Positions 14,243-22,470 of a stretch of 64,000 bases of DNA are shown here, piece after piece. Location of the stretch: contig CAWCTW010000005.1 in assembly GCA_963798705.1 (NCBI GenBank), positions 2,232,001-2,296,000 on the forward strand, given 5' to 3'. Under the pieces are notes generated by a model. That model saw only the letters and a list, made by a program, of their open reading frames with translations. It was not told where the DNA came from and searched no databases. The translations under genes and the position numbers were made by a program. Source of the stretch: AC-56 sp963798705. Lineage in GTDB: Bacteria; Actinomycetota; Thermoleophilia; Solirubrobacterales; 70-9. How positions within the stretch are numbered: the first letter of the stretch is position 1; every line of letters begins with the position of its first letter.

Positions 14243-15778
14243 ATGACGGCAGGCGAAGGGAAGACGACGGACAGGGCGAGGCAGTCCGACGCAACCGCGG
14301 TCGCGGTCCCGTTCGCGGCGATCGTGCTGGCGATGCTCCCCGCGGTGCTGGACCAGACGATCCTGGCGACGGCGCTGCCGGTGGTCGCGAGGGACCTCGG
14401 GACCATCGGCGACGTCGCCTGGGTCGTGACCGCGTACGTCGTGGCGGCGGCCGCGGCGACCCCGCTGTGGGGAAAGCTCGGTGACCGCCACGGTCGCAAG
14501 CTCCTGCTCCAGGTCGCGCTCACCGCCTTCGTCGTGACGTCGGCCCTGTGCGGGGCCGCCCAGGACATCACCCAGCTCGTCGCGTTGCGGTTCGTGCAGG
14601 GCGCGGCCGCCGGCGGCCTGATGACGCTGGCGATGTCCGCGGTCGGCGATCTCGTCGCTCCGCGCGAGCGCGGCCGCTACCAGGGCTACATCGCGGCGGC
14701 GTTCGCCGTCGCCACGATCGTCGGGCCGCTGCTCGGTGGACTGATCACCGAGCACGCGAGCTGGCGGTGGGTCTTCTTCGTCAACCTGCCGGTGGGCGCG
14801 GTGGCGCTGACGGCCCTCGGCCTGCGGCTGCCCGCGCCGCCGATCGAGCCGCCCGCTCGTCCCCTCGACGCATCGGGCGCCGCCCTGCTGGCGGGAGCCA
14901 CGAGCGCCTTCATGCTCGCGTGCATCTGGGGCGGCGAGCGCTACCCGTGGGACTCGGCGCAGATCCTCGCCCTGATCGGGGCGACGGTCGCGCTGTCGGT
15001 CGCTTTGCTCGTTCGCGAGCGGCGCGCGCCGGACCCGATCGTCCCCGTGCGCCTGCTCCGCACCCGCGCGGTTGCGGTGGCGAGCGCGACGCTCTTCTTC
15101 GGCCTCGCCGCACTCTTCGCGATCACGGTTTTCGTGCCTCTCTTCCTGCAGACGACGACCGGTGCCACCCCGACCGAGGCGGGACTGCTGCTGATCCCCG
15201 CAATGCTCGGGATCACCGTCTCGACGACCGCCTCGGGCCGGATCATGGCCCGTACGGGGCGCTACAAGCGCTTCCCGATCATCGGGCTCGCGTTGATGAC
15301 CGTGGCGTTGGTGCTGCTCGCGGCCCTTGCGGGCAACCCCTCGCGCCCGGCCACCGGTATCGCCCTCGGCGTGTTCGGTCTCGGGTTCGGGATGGTCACC
15401 CAGATCCTGGTCGTCGCGGTCCAGAACAGCGTCGATCGGCGCGAGCTTGGGATGGCGACCGCCGTCACCGGCTTCTTCCGCGCCCTCGGCGGGGCGGTCG
15501 GGGCCGCGGCGCTGGGCGCGGTCTTCGCCGCCCGGGTGGGCGCCCAGGCCTCCGCCGCCGCGGGATCCACGCTGCGAGGCGAGGTGATCGACGGCGTACA
15601 GGCCGTCTTCCTCGTCGCCGCGCCGCTCGCCGCGCTGGCGCTCGCGATCGCCCTGCTCCTGCCGGAGCTGCCGCTCAAGACGCGAGCCGGTGGGCAGAGC
15701 CCGCGACCGGAGGCGAGCCGGCGCCCCGGCGGTCGACCGGCGAGGCGGCCCAGCTTCGCCACCGGCGAGCGCGGATGA
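14243..15778 (+). CDS. MFS drug efflux transporter, DHA2 (14-span) type
   Basis: 511 residues with AAGGAGAG before the ATG. TM1 carries LAMLPAVLDQTILATALPVV (motif D1 of the DHA2 family), followed by motif A GKLGDRHGRK; about 14 hydrophobic segments fit the EmrB/QacA group. The C-terminus is basic and unstructured. Such proteins export drugs or metabolites using the proton gradient. The divergent TetR gene suggests substrate-induced expression. Confidence 0.9.
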   Translation: MTAGEGKTTDRARQSDATAVAVPFAAIVLAMLPAVLDQTILATALPVVARDLGTIGDVAWVVTAYVVAAAAATPLWGKLGDRHGRKLLLQVALTAFVVTSALCGAAQDITQLVALRFVQGAAAGGLMTLAMSAVGDLVAPRERGRYQGYIAAAFAVATIVGPLLGGLITEHASWRWVFFVNLPVGAVALTALGLRLPAPPIEPPARPLDASGAALLAGATSAFMLACIWGGERYPWDSAQILALIGATVALSVALLVRERRAPDPIVPVRLLRTRAVAVASATLFFGLAALFAITVFVPLFLQTTTGATPTEAGLLLIPAMLGITVSTTASGRIMARTGRYKRFPIIGLALMTVALVLLAALAGNPSRPATGIALGVFGLGFGMVTQILVVAVQNSVDRRELGMATAVTGFFRALGGAVGAAALGAVFAARVGAQASAAAGSTLRGEVIDGVQAVFLVAAPLAALALAIALLLPELPLKTRAGGQSPRPEASRRPGGRPARRPSFATGERG

Positions 15779-15856
15779 GACGAGCACGCATGCCCACCGC
15801 ACGCCACGGACCCCGAACTGCGACATGGGACCCGGATTGGCTGTACAAGTGACCTC

Positions 15857-18160
15857 GTGCACGGAGGCTGGCCTCTCGAAGATCGGCGGCGGCGGTACGT
15901 GGCGATTGGCTGCGTGGCGTTGGGCTGCACGCTGCTCGCGCTGCTCGCCACGACGGCGGCGCCCGCCGACGCGGCGAGCCGAGGCGCGGCGTTCAGCGCC
16001 CATGGAAGCGTCAAGCAGGTCTACGTCACCGGCTTGCGCCCGCGGACACGGACGAAGCTGTTCAACCGCCGGGGACAGGCGATCGCGGAGAAGCGGGCCA
16101 ACGCGCAGGGAGGCCTTCTGTTTCGCCACGTGAAGCCCGGCGGCGGCTATCGAGTGCGGCCCGCCGGCGGTACGAAGTCCGGTCCGCTCAAGGTGCTCTC
16201 GACGCGATCCGCGCCGCCGAGCACGAAGATTTACAACCAGCGGATCAAGCAGAGGGGCTACCAGTACCTGACGACCCGCGACGGCACCAAGCTCGCCATC
16301 AACGTGCACCCGCCGCAGGACGTGACGGATGTCGCGCCGGGTGTGGACCTCCCGACCATCCCCTCCGGCCCGACCCCGACCCTGATCGAGTACTCGGGCT
16401 ACGGATACGCGGATCCGGCCGGGCCGCAGAACGGGATCGCGATCCTCGCCAACCTCATGGGCTTCACCGTCGTCGACGTCAACATGCGCGGCACCGGTTG
16501 CTCGGGAGGGGCGTTCGACTTCTTCGAGCCGCTGCAGAGCCTCGACGGCTACGACGTGATCGAGACCATCGCGCGGCAACCCTGGGTGCTGCATCACAAG
16601 GTGGGGATGATGGGCATCTCCTACGGCGGGATCAGCCAGCTCTTCACCGCCGCGACCGATCCGCCGAGCCTGGCCGCGATCTCCCCGCTCTCGGTGATCG
16701 ACAACACGCAGACGACTCTGTATCCGGGCGGAATCCTGAACACGGGGTTCGCCGTCGAGTGGGCGAAGGAGCGAGCCTACGAGGCCAGGCCGGCATCCCC
16801 CCACGGGGGACAGGCCTGGGCGTACAAGCGCGTGCAGGAGGGCGATGCGACCTGCAAGGCAAACCAGGCGCTTCACGGCGAGGCGGCCAACCTGATGGGC
16901 AAGATCCGCAAGAACAACCACTACAAGCCGAAGGTGGCGGACCCGCTCTCGCCGGTGACCTTCGTCCACAGGATCCACGTGCCCGTGTATATGGCCTGCC
17001 AGTGGACCGACGAGCAGACCGGGGGGCACTGCCCGACCCTCGCCGAGCACATGACCGGCACCCGGCGCAAGTGGTTCACCTTCACGAACGGCACCCACGT
17101 CGACTCGCTCGCTCCGGAGACCTTCAACCGCTGGTACGACTTCCTCCAGCTCTTCGTCGCCAAGCGGGCGCCGATCGTCAACGCCGCGGCGATCCAGGCC
17201 GCCGGGCCGGTGATCTACCAGGAGGCGATGGGGATTCCCGGCGTGACGATGCCGCTTGATCCGATCCAGGCGAAGCCGACCTACGGCAGCGCTCTCAAGG
17301 CGTTCGAGGGCCTCAAGCCGATTCGCATCCTCTTCGACAACGGGGCCGGCGGCTCGGCGCCCGGCCAGCCCAAGCCCGGCTACGAGCAGTCATTCGGGAG
17401 ATTCCCGGTGCCGGGGGTCAAGGCGCGCTCCTGGCATTTGGGCGGCAACGGAGCCCTGCGCGGCAAGAGGTCGGCCCGCCGGCACGCCAGCTCGTTCAAG
17501 TGGGACCCGGACGCCGTTCCGCCGACCGACTTCACCGGGGACACGGGCGCGGGAGGTCTGTGGACCGCGACGCCCGACTACCACTGGGCGCCGCACCCGG
17601 CCCGCACCGCCGTCTCCTACGTGAGCCGGCCGCTCCGCAAGGACACGACGGTGATCGGCGCGGGCTTCCTACGACTCTGGGTCCGCTCCTCCACCCGTAA
17701 CGTCGATCTCCAGGCGACGGTCACGGAGGTGAGGCCGGACAACAAGGAGGTCTTCGTGCAGGGTGGCTGGGTCCGGGGCAACGAGCGAAAGCTCGACCGC
17801 CGCAAGAGCACGCGTCTCGAGCCCGTCCTGAGCCTGAGGAAGTCCGACGTCTCGCCCATGCCCCGACACCGCTTCGCCAAGGTCACGATCCCCCTGTACT
17901 ACGAGGGACACGCCTACCGGGCCGGCTCGCGAATCCGGGTCACGATCTCCGCCCCGAACGGCGACCAGCCGATCTGGGCGTTCAGCGAGACGCGCCCCAA
18001 GAAGGGCCACGCCCGGGTCGCGATCGCGACGTCGAAGCACAAGCGCTCGAAGCTGACGCTGCCCGTCGTGCCTGGCATGAGGGCTCCGACCGGATTGCCC
18101 CCGTGCCCGGGCCTCAGGGGCGAGCCGTGCCGCGCCTACCAGCCCGTGGCCAACCGTTAG
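15857..18160 (+). CDS. Secreted CocE/NonD-family hydrolase (S15 X-Pro peptidase-like)
   Basis: 767 residues from a GTG at 15857. A basic start and hydrophobic stretch (about residues 14-38, ending APADAAS) make a signal peptide. After an Ig-like N-terminal segment the alpha/beta hydrolase domain holds the nucleophile Ser255 in MGISYGG; Asp and His candidates lie in TGTRRKWFTFTNGTHVDS and upstream. A C-terminal jelly-roll (about 560-740) is typical of S15/CocE enzymes. It probably cleaves esters or Xaa-Pro peptides outside the cell; the substrate is not predictable. Confidence 0.85.
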   Translation: MHGGWPLEDRRRRYVAIGCVALGCTLLALLATTAAPADAASRGAAFSAHGSVKQVYVTGLRPRTRTKLFNRRGQAIAEKRANAQGGLLFRHVKPGGGYRVRPAGGTKSGPLKVLSTRSAPPSTKIYNQRIKQRGYQYLTTRDGTKLAINVHPPQDVTDVAPGVDLPTIPSGPTPTLIEYSGYGYADPAGPQNGIAILANLMGFTVVDVNMRGTGCSGGAFDFFEPLQSLDGYDVIETIARQPWVLHHKVGMMGISYGGISQLFTAATDPPSLAAISPLSVIDNTQTTLYPGGILNTGFAVEWAKERAYEARPASPHGGQAWAYKRVQEGDATCKANQALHGEAANLMGKIRKNNHYKPKVADPLSPVTFVHRIHVPVYMACQWTDEQTGGHCPTLAEHMTGTRRKWFTFTNGTHVDSLAPETFNRWYDFLQLFVAKRAPIVNAAAIQAAGPVIYQEAMGIPGVTMPLDPIQAKPTYGSALKAFEGLKPIRILFDNGAGGSAPGQPKPGYEQSFGRFPVPGVKARSWHLGGNGALRGKRSARRHASSFKWDPDAVPPTDFTGDTGAGGLWTATPDYHWAPHPARTAVSYVSRPLRKDTTVIGAGFLRLWVRSSTRNVDLQATVTEVRPDNKEVFVQGGWVRGNERKLDRRKSTRLEPVLSLRKSDVSPMPRHRFAKVTIPLYYEGHAYRAGSRIRVTISAPNGDQPIWAFSETRPKKGHARVAIATSKHKRSKLTLPVVPGMRAPTGLPPCPGLRGEPCRAYQPVANR

Positions 18161-18196
18161 CTGAGGATTTCGGCCGCGACGCCGCGCTCGTCCCGG

Positions 18197-18472
18197 TCAC
18201 CCCGGGCCGTGGTCCAGCAGCGGCCGCGCGGAACCGCGGCGCCGCTCCCAGAACTCCGAGTGCAAGCGCTGCGCCTCGGCTCGGAATCGAGGGGCGTAGC
18301 GATCAGGCAGGGTGCGCGGAACGGGAATCAGCAGCGCTCGATCGAGCAGTGCCTCCCGGTCGTCGGCCTCGATCGCCGCGCGGCATTCCTCGCAGGCCAG
18401 CCGCCGGGCTCCCTGGACCGGGTAGGACCAGCGCGGACGGACGCTTCCGCAGAAGTCACAGCGCACGAACAC
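18197..18472 (-). CDS. Small zinc-ribbon protein (91 aa)
   Basis: 91 residues beginning MFVRCDFCGSVRPRW, with a second pair LACEECRAAI, giving CxxC-(about 22)-CxxC, a zinc ribbon. The rest is charged and helical with a basic end. It is soluble and could bind nucleic acid or be a protein-interaction module. The ATG at 18472 begins two codons before the first Cys strand. It lies downstream of, and convergent with, the CocE-like gene. Confidence 0.6.
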   Translation of the reverse strand: MFVRCDFCGSVRPRWSYPVQGARRLACEECRAAIEADDREALLDRALLIPVPRTLPDRYAPRFRAEAQRLHSEFWERRRGSARPLLDHGPG

Positions 18473-18523
18473 ATGTTCGCATCCGTGTCAACCGACGGAG
18501 GCTGACGCGAGGTGCTCGAAGTG

Positions 18524-19912
18524 CTAGCGCCCACCGACCTGGCTCAGGAACGGCACCAGGTTGGCGAGGAACGCGTTCTTCGGGTTCGCGGCGCTCGGAT
18601 CGTTGTGCGTGTAGGTGTGCTCGCGGTTGACGAGCGTGAGCTCGCTCGCCGGAAGGTTCGACTGGTTTGCCAGGATGCGCGCCGCGTCGAGCACGCGCTC
18701 GCCGCCCAGCGCCGCGCCGAACGCGTAGATCGGAACGTCGACGTCGTCACCGTGGGTGGCGCGGACGTTGAGGACGTCCTGAGCCGGGTTCCGGTTGCCG
18801 TCGGCAACCGCGCCCGAGTCGATGGTCAGGCGCAGGGGGTGGTACCACGCGGTGCCGTCCACGTTGGTCAGCCTCGTGCCCGACAGCATGGCGGCGTAGC
18901 GCTGGATGGGGGTGATCGCCCCATCGCGGACCCAGGGGCGCGGGTCGCCGCTCACGGCAAGGTGCCCGGCGTTGACCTGAGCCGCGATCAGGTTGTCGGG
19001 CGAGGTTCCGGCGTCGACCGCGTAGCCGAAGCCCCCCTCGTTCGTCGCGGGGACCGGCGCGACCAGGTTGGCGGGCAGCAGCGAGAAGCCCTCCAGCTCG
19101 GCAGGGCTGTTTGGAGCAACCTTCGCGACCGTCGAGCCGACCACGCTGAACAGCCCGAGGAACGGAGCCGAGATGCCGCCGAAGGCGAGCCAGGGCGAGG
19201 TGCTCTGCAGATCGTGCAGCGACTTCCTGGCCTGGGCGGGCGTGACCGAGTCCGGGCTGCTGCCACCGTCGATGTACACGAGCCCCGACAGGTCCTTCAC
19301 CCCAGCCTTGCCCTTGAAGTCCCAGGTGGCGTAGGCGGTCGTGATCGAACCGCCCAGCGAATGGCCTCCGAGAACCACGTGACCGCCCTTTCTTGCGGCG
19401 GCCTTCACGACGTGCCTGAGGTCGTTGATCTCCACCCTCATCCCCCAGCGGCGCGCGAATCCCACCGACGAAGTCGGTACGGGCCGGAAGTGGTTGGTGA
19501 TCTTGGGATTGGTGAGCCAGCCCAGGTAGTAGTTGAAGAAACGAGTCGGAGTCGCGACCCCGCGCTTGACCTTGTTCAGCATCGACTGGTCCTCGAGCAG
19601 GTTCTCGCGGCGCTCTACCGCCCACACCTGCCATCCGGGGGCCCGGCGCGTGAGCGTTCGGGCGAGCGGAGCGAAGTACGCGGAGCTCGCCGAGGTGCCC
19701 GGGACCAGGACGAGGACGTCTCGAGCGCTCGGAGCTCCGAACTTGAGGACCCCGACCTGATCGAGATTCGCGGGCGTCCCCCGTGGATGGGCTCCGTCCA
19801 TCCAGATGACGTGCTTCTTCGCGAGCGCCGAGCCGCTCGTGGCCGCCCAGGTCAACCCGGTCGCGGCGACCGCCAAGGCGAGTATCCGAAGCTTCCTGCT
19901 CCTCACCTGCAT
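18524..19912 (-). CDS. Secreted alpha/beta hydrolase
   Basis: 462 residues. The signal peptide is at 1-31 (RILALAVAATGLTWAATSGSALA then KK). The fold has an oxyanion strand LVLVPGTSASS at 67-77 and nucleophile Ser185 in GGHSLGGS; the late HTYTHNDPSAANP region probably supplies the catalytic His. Lipase- or esterase-like secreted enzymes of this type act on unknown lipids or esters. It stands alone on the minus strand; upstream DNA (19913-20435) has no supported gene. Confidence 0.8.
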   Translation of the reverse strand: MQVRSRKLRILALAVAATGLTWAATSGSALAKKHVIWMDGAHPRGTPANLDQVGVLKFGAPSARDVLVLVPGTSASSAYFAPLARTLTRRAPGWQVWAVERRENLLEDQSMLNKVKRGVATPTRFFNYYLGWLTNPKITNHFRPVPTSSVGFARRWGMRVEINDLRHVVKAAARKGGHVVLGGHSLGGSITTAYATWDFKGKAGVKDLSGLVYIDGGSSPDSVTPAQARKSLHDLQSTSPWLAFGGISAPFLGLFSVVGSTVAKVAPNSPAELEGFSLLPANLVAPVPATNEGGFGYAVDAGTSPDNLIAAQVNAGHLAVSGDPRPWVRDGAITPIQRYAAMLSGTRLTNVDGTAWYHPLRLTIDSGAVADGNRNPAQDVLNVRATHGDDVDVPIYAFGAALGGERVLDAARILANQSNLPASELTLVNREHTYTHNDPSAANPKNAFLANLVPFLSQVGGR

Positions 19913-20435
19913 CCGTCGCCGACCCTATCAGACGATGAGACTCATAAGACGTCGTGTCTCAAACAGACCGCTGCGGCCGGACGCGCCGGCCAGCTGCCGG
20001 TCTCGACGACGCGGCGGACCTCGAGCGCAACGACGTGATCGCTGCGGCATCCAGCCACACCGGCTGGGTCGTGAAGGGCGCCGGCTTCCACCCGAGGATC
20101 CATTTCAACCCGGCGACCGCGCATTCGCCGACCAACCGCAGGCCGACGGAGCCGAGGCCACACCTTCGGCCGGCCATGGCGGCGCTCGCGCTGCTCCATG
20201 GACCGAACGGTAGGCGCCCGCCATGCGGGATGTGGGCGGCGTCGTCCCCGCAGGATCACGCGACGACCGCGGCGGTTGTCCGAACTGGAGCAGGATTGGT
20301 TGCCAGATCATGCCATCTGTGAGATCGTTCGGGCAGCAGCAGTCGCCTGCGAAGGCGGCCGCGCGAGTCAACCACACGGCGGGGGAGGGATCCTCTCGAA
20401 GCCCAGGCGAGAGAGTCGCCGGAGGTGCTGCGTCC
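19913..20435. other. Gene-free stretch
   Basis: Several frames are open here, but none has a believable start, a family resemblance or codon use better than its shadows. The first ~60 bases should contain the promoter of the minus-strand hydrolase; GAGAC and GTCTC arms around 19937-19960 form a loose inverted repeat. I see nothing else. Confidence 0.4.
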
Positions 20436-20618
20436 ATGCCGCTCATGCGCTGCCCGCGCTGCGGGTCCGAGAACTTCACGATGGACGGGTGGGAGGACCT
20501 CGACCATTGCTCGTCCTGCGGCAAGCCGCTGGCCGAGCCGCAGGTGAACCCGGTGGAGACCCGCGAGGATGCGCGGCGCGACAGCGGTGGGGGCACCGAG
20601 AGGCCCCGGCCCGCGTGA
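20436..20618 (+). CDS. Small double-CxxC zinc-ribbon protein (60 aa)
   Basis: ATG at 20436, 11 bases after GGAGG (20421-20425). The 60-residue product contains MRCPRCGSENFTMDGWEDLD followed by CSSCGKPL, a rubredoxin-like zinc ribbon, and a charged tail. The frame is open upstream to 20223 but that part has no protein-like pattern. The role is unknown. Confidence 0.6.
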   Translation: MPLMRCPRCGSENFTMDGWEDLDHCSSCGKPLAEPQVNPVETREDARRDSGGGTERPRPA

Positions 20619-20630
20619 GCGGCCCGGGGC
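20603..20630. terminator. GC-rich hairpin between convergent genes
   Basis: GCCCCGGCC and GGCCCGGGGC form a strong stem with one bulge, and it overlaps the stop of the zinc-ribbon gene. It is 28 bp from the stop of the convergent secreted-protein gene, so it could serve both strands. There is only a short T run on either side. Confidence 0.5.
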
Positions 20631-20657
20631 TTCTCGCTCGGCCCGCAGCGGCCCCCG

Positions 20658-22310
20658 TTAGGGCCTGACGACGAAGTGGAACGTCCGCGACGTCGCCGGT
20701 CCGACGGTCAAGGCGGATCCGAGACCGAACTGGCTGACGTTCCAGATCCGGTTGGCGGTCGATGGGTCGGGGGTCGCCGCCGCGTAGTCGCCCCACCGGC
20801 AAGGCTCCGGCGGGCGGGCGCAGTCGAATCCGCCGACCGGCTTCGTGCCGTTGTACACGGCCACCTGACCGGACTGCGCGCCCGCTCCGACCTTGGACAC
20901 CATGCTGATCGAGGGGAACCGGGCGATGGAGCTGACGTTGAAGCCCATCACCATCGCGTTGCCGCCGCTCTTCGTGCCCCCGCTGACCCGGCGGTTCGGG
21001 GCGATCGCGCCGTTGAACTCGAACAGCGAGCCGCTCGTCACCTTCCCTTGCTGCAGCACGGAGTGGGCCACCGGGTTGATCTCGTACCAGCGGACCTCCG
21101 CTCCGGCGCCCCCGCGGACGGTGTGCTGCGTCCAGAGCGCGAACTTGTTGCCATGGCCGGGGTCCACCCCCGCTTGAGCCTGGGTGTTCCGGCCGTCGAG
21201 TGCGTCGATTCTGTGGATCGATCCCTTCTGCGTCGGGTCCACCGGCTTGTTGTAGGAGGGCACGGTCACCTGCGTGCCGGGGTTTTGGAACACGGGGTTG
21301 CCGCTCGCGTTCCTCGTCACCTTGAACAGCACGAGATGCGTCGACGGGAGGCTCAGCGTTCGCGCGACCACCCAGCCGGTCCCGTTCGTGTCGATCTCGC
21401 TGGACGGAACCGGGGTGAACGCGAGGGCACCGGGCGTGGCCCTCATGGCCGTTGCGAGGTTGTCCAGGTTCAGCGCCGGACAGCCCGTGCCGGCACCAGG
21501 CTTGCGGATGGCGATCAGGTCCGAGCCCTGGAAGCCCCCACCGCCGCTGTTGCCGAACACGTTGGCGCCGATCAGTGAGAAGAACCGGCTGTCCCCCAGC
21601 TTCGGATAGTCGTAGAAGCTCGGCGACGTGTTGATGACGTACTTGCAGAAGTCGGCCGCGCTCGTCGGCGACGCCGTCTTGCTGAACCCGTAGACCAGGA
21701 AGTTCTGGGTGGAGCTCTGCACGGCGTCGGTCGCGAAGTAGAAGCGGTTCGTGGTCGCGTCCCACATGATCTGCGGGTCGAAGACGCTGACGGCGCTCGG
21801 AGCGCCGGCGAGCGCGTTCAGGGTGCCCGTGCGGATCGGCGCGTTGGCCGTCTTGTTGTAGATCGCGAAGCGGCTGTTGACGAGCTCGATGTAGCGCGTC
21901 GTACCGACCGCGCTCGTCTCATCCGGCGGCGACGAGCGGGTGTCGTTGATCCCGCTCCAGCCCCGGATCTTGGCAGGAGCGAGTGGCCCGGGCGCGGGCT
22001 GACTCAGCGCGTTACGGGCCGCCGCTCGGCGGCTTAGGCGAGCCTTCTGGCGGTCGTAGCGAGCCTGGTGCGGCACCAGGTAGCCCCGCCGGAGCGCGCG
22101 CCTCGCCGTGTCGCCCAGGGTCCCGAGGTCGGGATCCTGCTTCGCCGCCTGCCGGAACTTCGCCGCACTCGTGGCCTCGAGATCGGGAATCGCCGCCGCA
22201 GCAAGGCTCGGCGTGATCCCCACCGCGAACGCCGCGGCGGCAAGGCTCGTGGCGGCGATCAGCTGCGGTGCTCTCCTCAATCCAGAGGTACGGCTCCTCG
22301 TGCGCTCCAT
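20658..22310 (-). CDS. Unknown secreted protein (550 aa)
   Basis: The start ATG at 22310 follows GGGGAGAG. Residues 1-38 form a signal peptide (LIAATSLAAAAFAVGITPSL, then AAAAIPD). The mature part has an Arg-rich segment (80-115) and then a long repetitive beta pattern: SVFDPQIMWDATTNRFYFAT, FKVTRNASGNPVFQN, SVFEFNGAIAPN-like strands, and WGDYAAATPDP near the end. This looks like a beta-propeller-type surface protein. I do not recognise a family. It has the best promoter in the window, 106 bp upstream, and may be strongly made. Confidence 0.7.
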   Translation of the reverse strand: MERTRSRTSGLRRAPQLIAATSLAAAAFAVGITPSLAAAAIPDLEATSAAKFRQAAKQDPDLGTLGDTARRALRRGYLVPHQARYDRQKARLSRRAAARNALSQPAPGPLAPAKIRGWSGINDTRSSPPDETSAVGTTRYIELVNSRFAIYNKTANAPIRTGTLNALAGAPSAVSVFDPQIMWDATTNRFYFATDAVQSSTQNFLVYGFSKTASPTSAADFCKYVINTSPSFYDYPKLGDSRFFSLIGANVFGNSGGGGFQGSDLIAIRKPGAGTGCPALNLDNLATAMRATPGALAFTPVPSSEIDTNGTGWVVARTLSLPSTHLVLFKVTRNASGNPVFQNPGTQVTVPSYNKPVDPTQKGSIHRIDALDGRNTQAQAGVDPGHGNKFALWTQHTVRGGAGAEVRWYEINPVAHSVLQQGKVTSGSLFEFNGAIAPNRRVSGGTKSGGNAMVMGFNVSSIARFPSISMVSKVGAGAQSGQVAVYNGTKPVGGFDCARPPEPCRWGDYAAATPDPSTANRIWNVSQFGLGSALTVGPATSRTFHFVVRP

Positions 22311-22347
22311 GCGTCTCTCCCCGTGTCGATGAGGGGAGATGGATCTA

Positions 22348-22370
22348 CGAGCGCCACCTGAGGTGGAGCG
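22348..22370 (-). promoter_or_regulatory. Hairpin in the 5' leader of the secreted-protein gene
   Basis: GCGCCACCT and AGGTGGAGCGC pair around a short loop within the ~100-base leader between the predicted transcription start (about 22409) and the ATG at 22310. It could stabilise the message or affect translation. Confidence 0.4.
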
Positions 22371-22415
22371 CCCCCCTTGGTGCGAGCGCCCAGCTCCCTC
22401 GTACTTGCAACACCG

Positions 22416-22444
22416 CTTATATCCGCACTCTCCCCCGCGGTCAA
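22416..22444 (-). promoter_or_regulatory. Sigma70-type promoter of the secreted-protein gene
   Basis: On the minus strand TTGACC (22444-22439) and TATAAG (22421-22416) are separated by exactly 17 bases. Both boxes match the vegetative consensus at five of six positions, which is rare in DNA this GC-rich. It points to the gene starting at 22310 and lies just outside the end of the neighbouring ABC operon (22471). Confidence 0.7.
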
Positions 22445-22470
22445 CCCCTCGGCTCGGATTGCCTCGGCGC

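Noticed and set aside
14210..17098. A 962-residue open frame on the minus strand
   Set aside because: It lies opposite the MFS and CocE-like genes, consists of Arg/Asp/Gly/His-rich shadow sequence and has no domains.
19954..20322. A 122-residue plus-strand frame
   Set aside because: The sequence has no regular secondary-structure pattern, no start signal and no recognisable relative.
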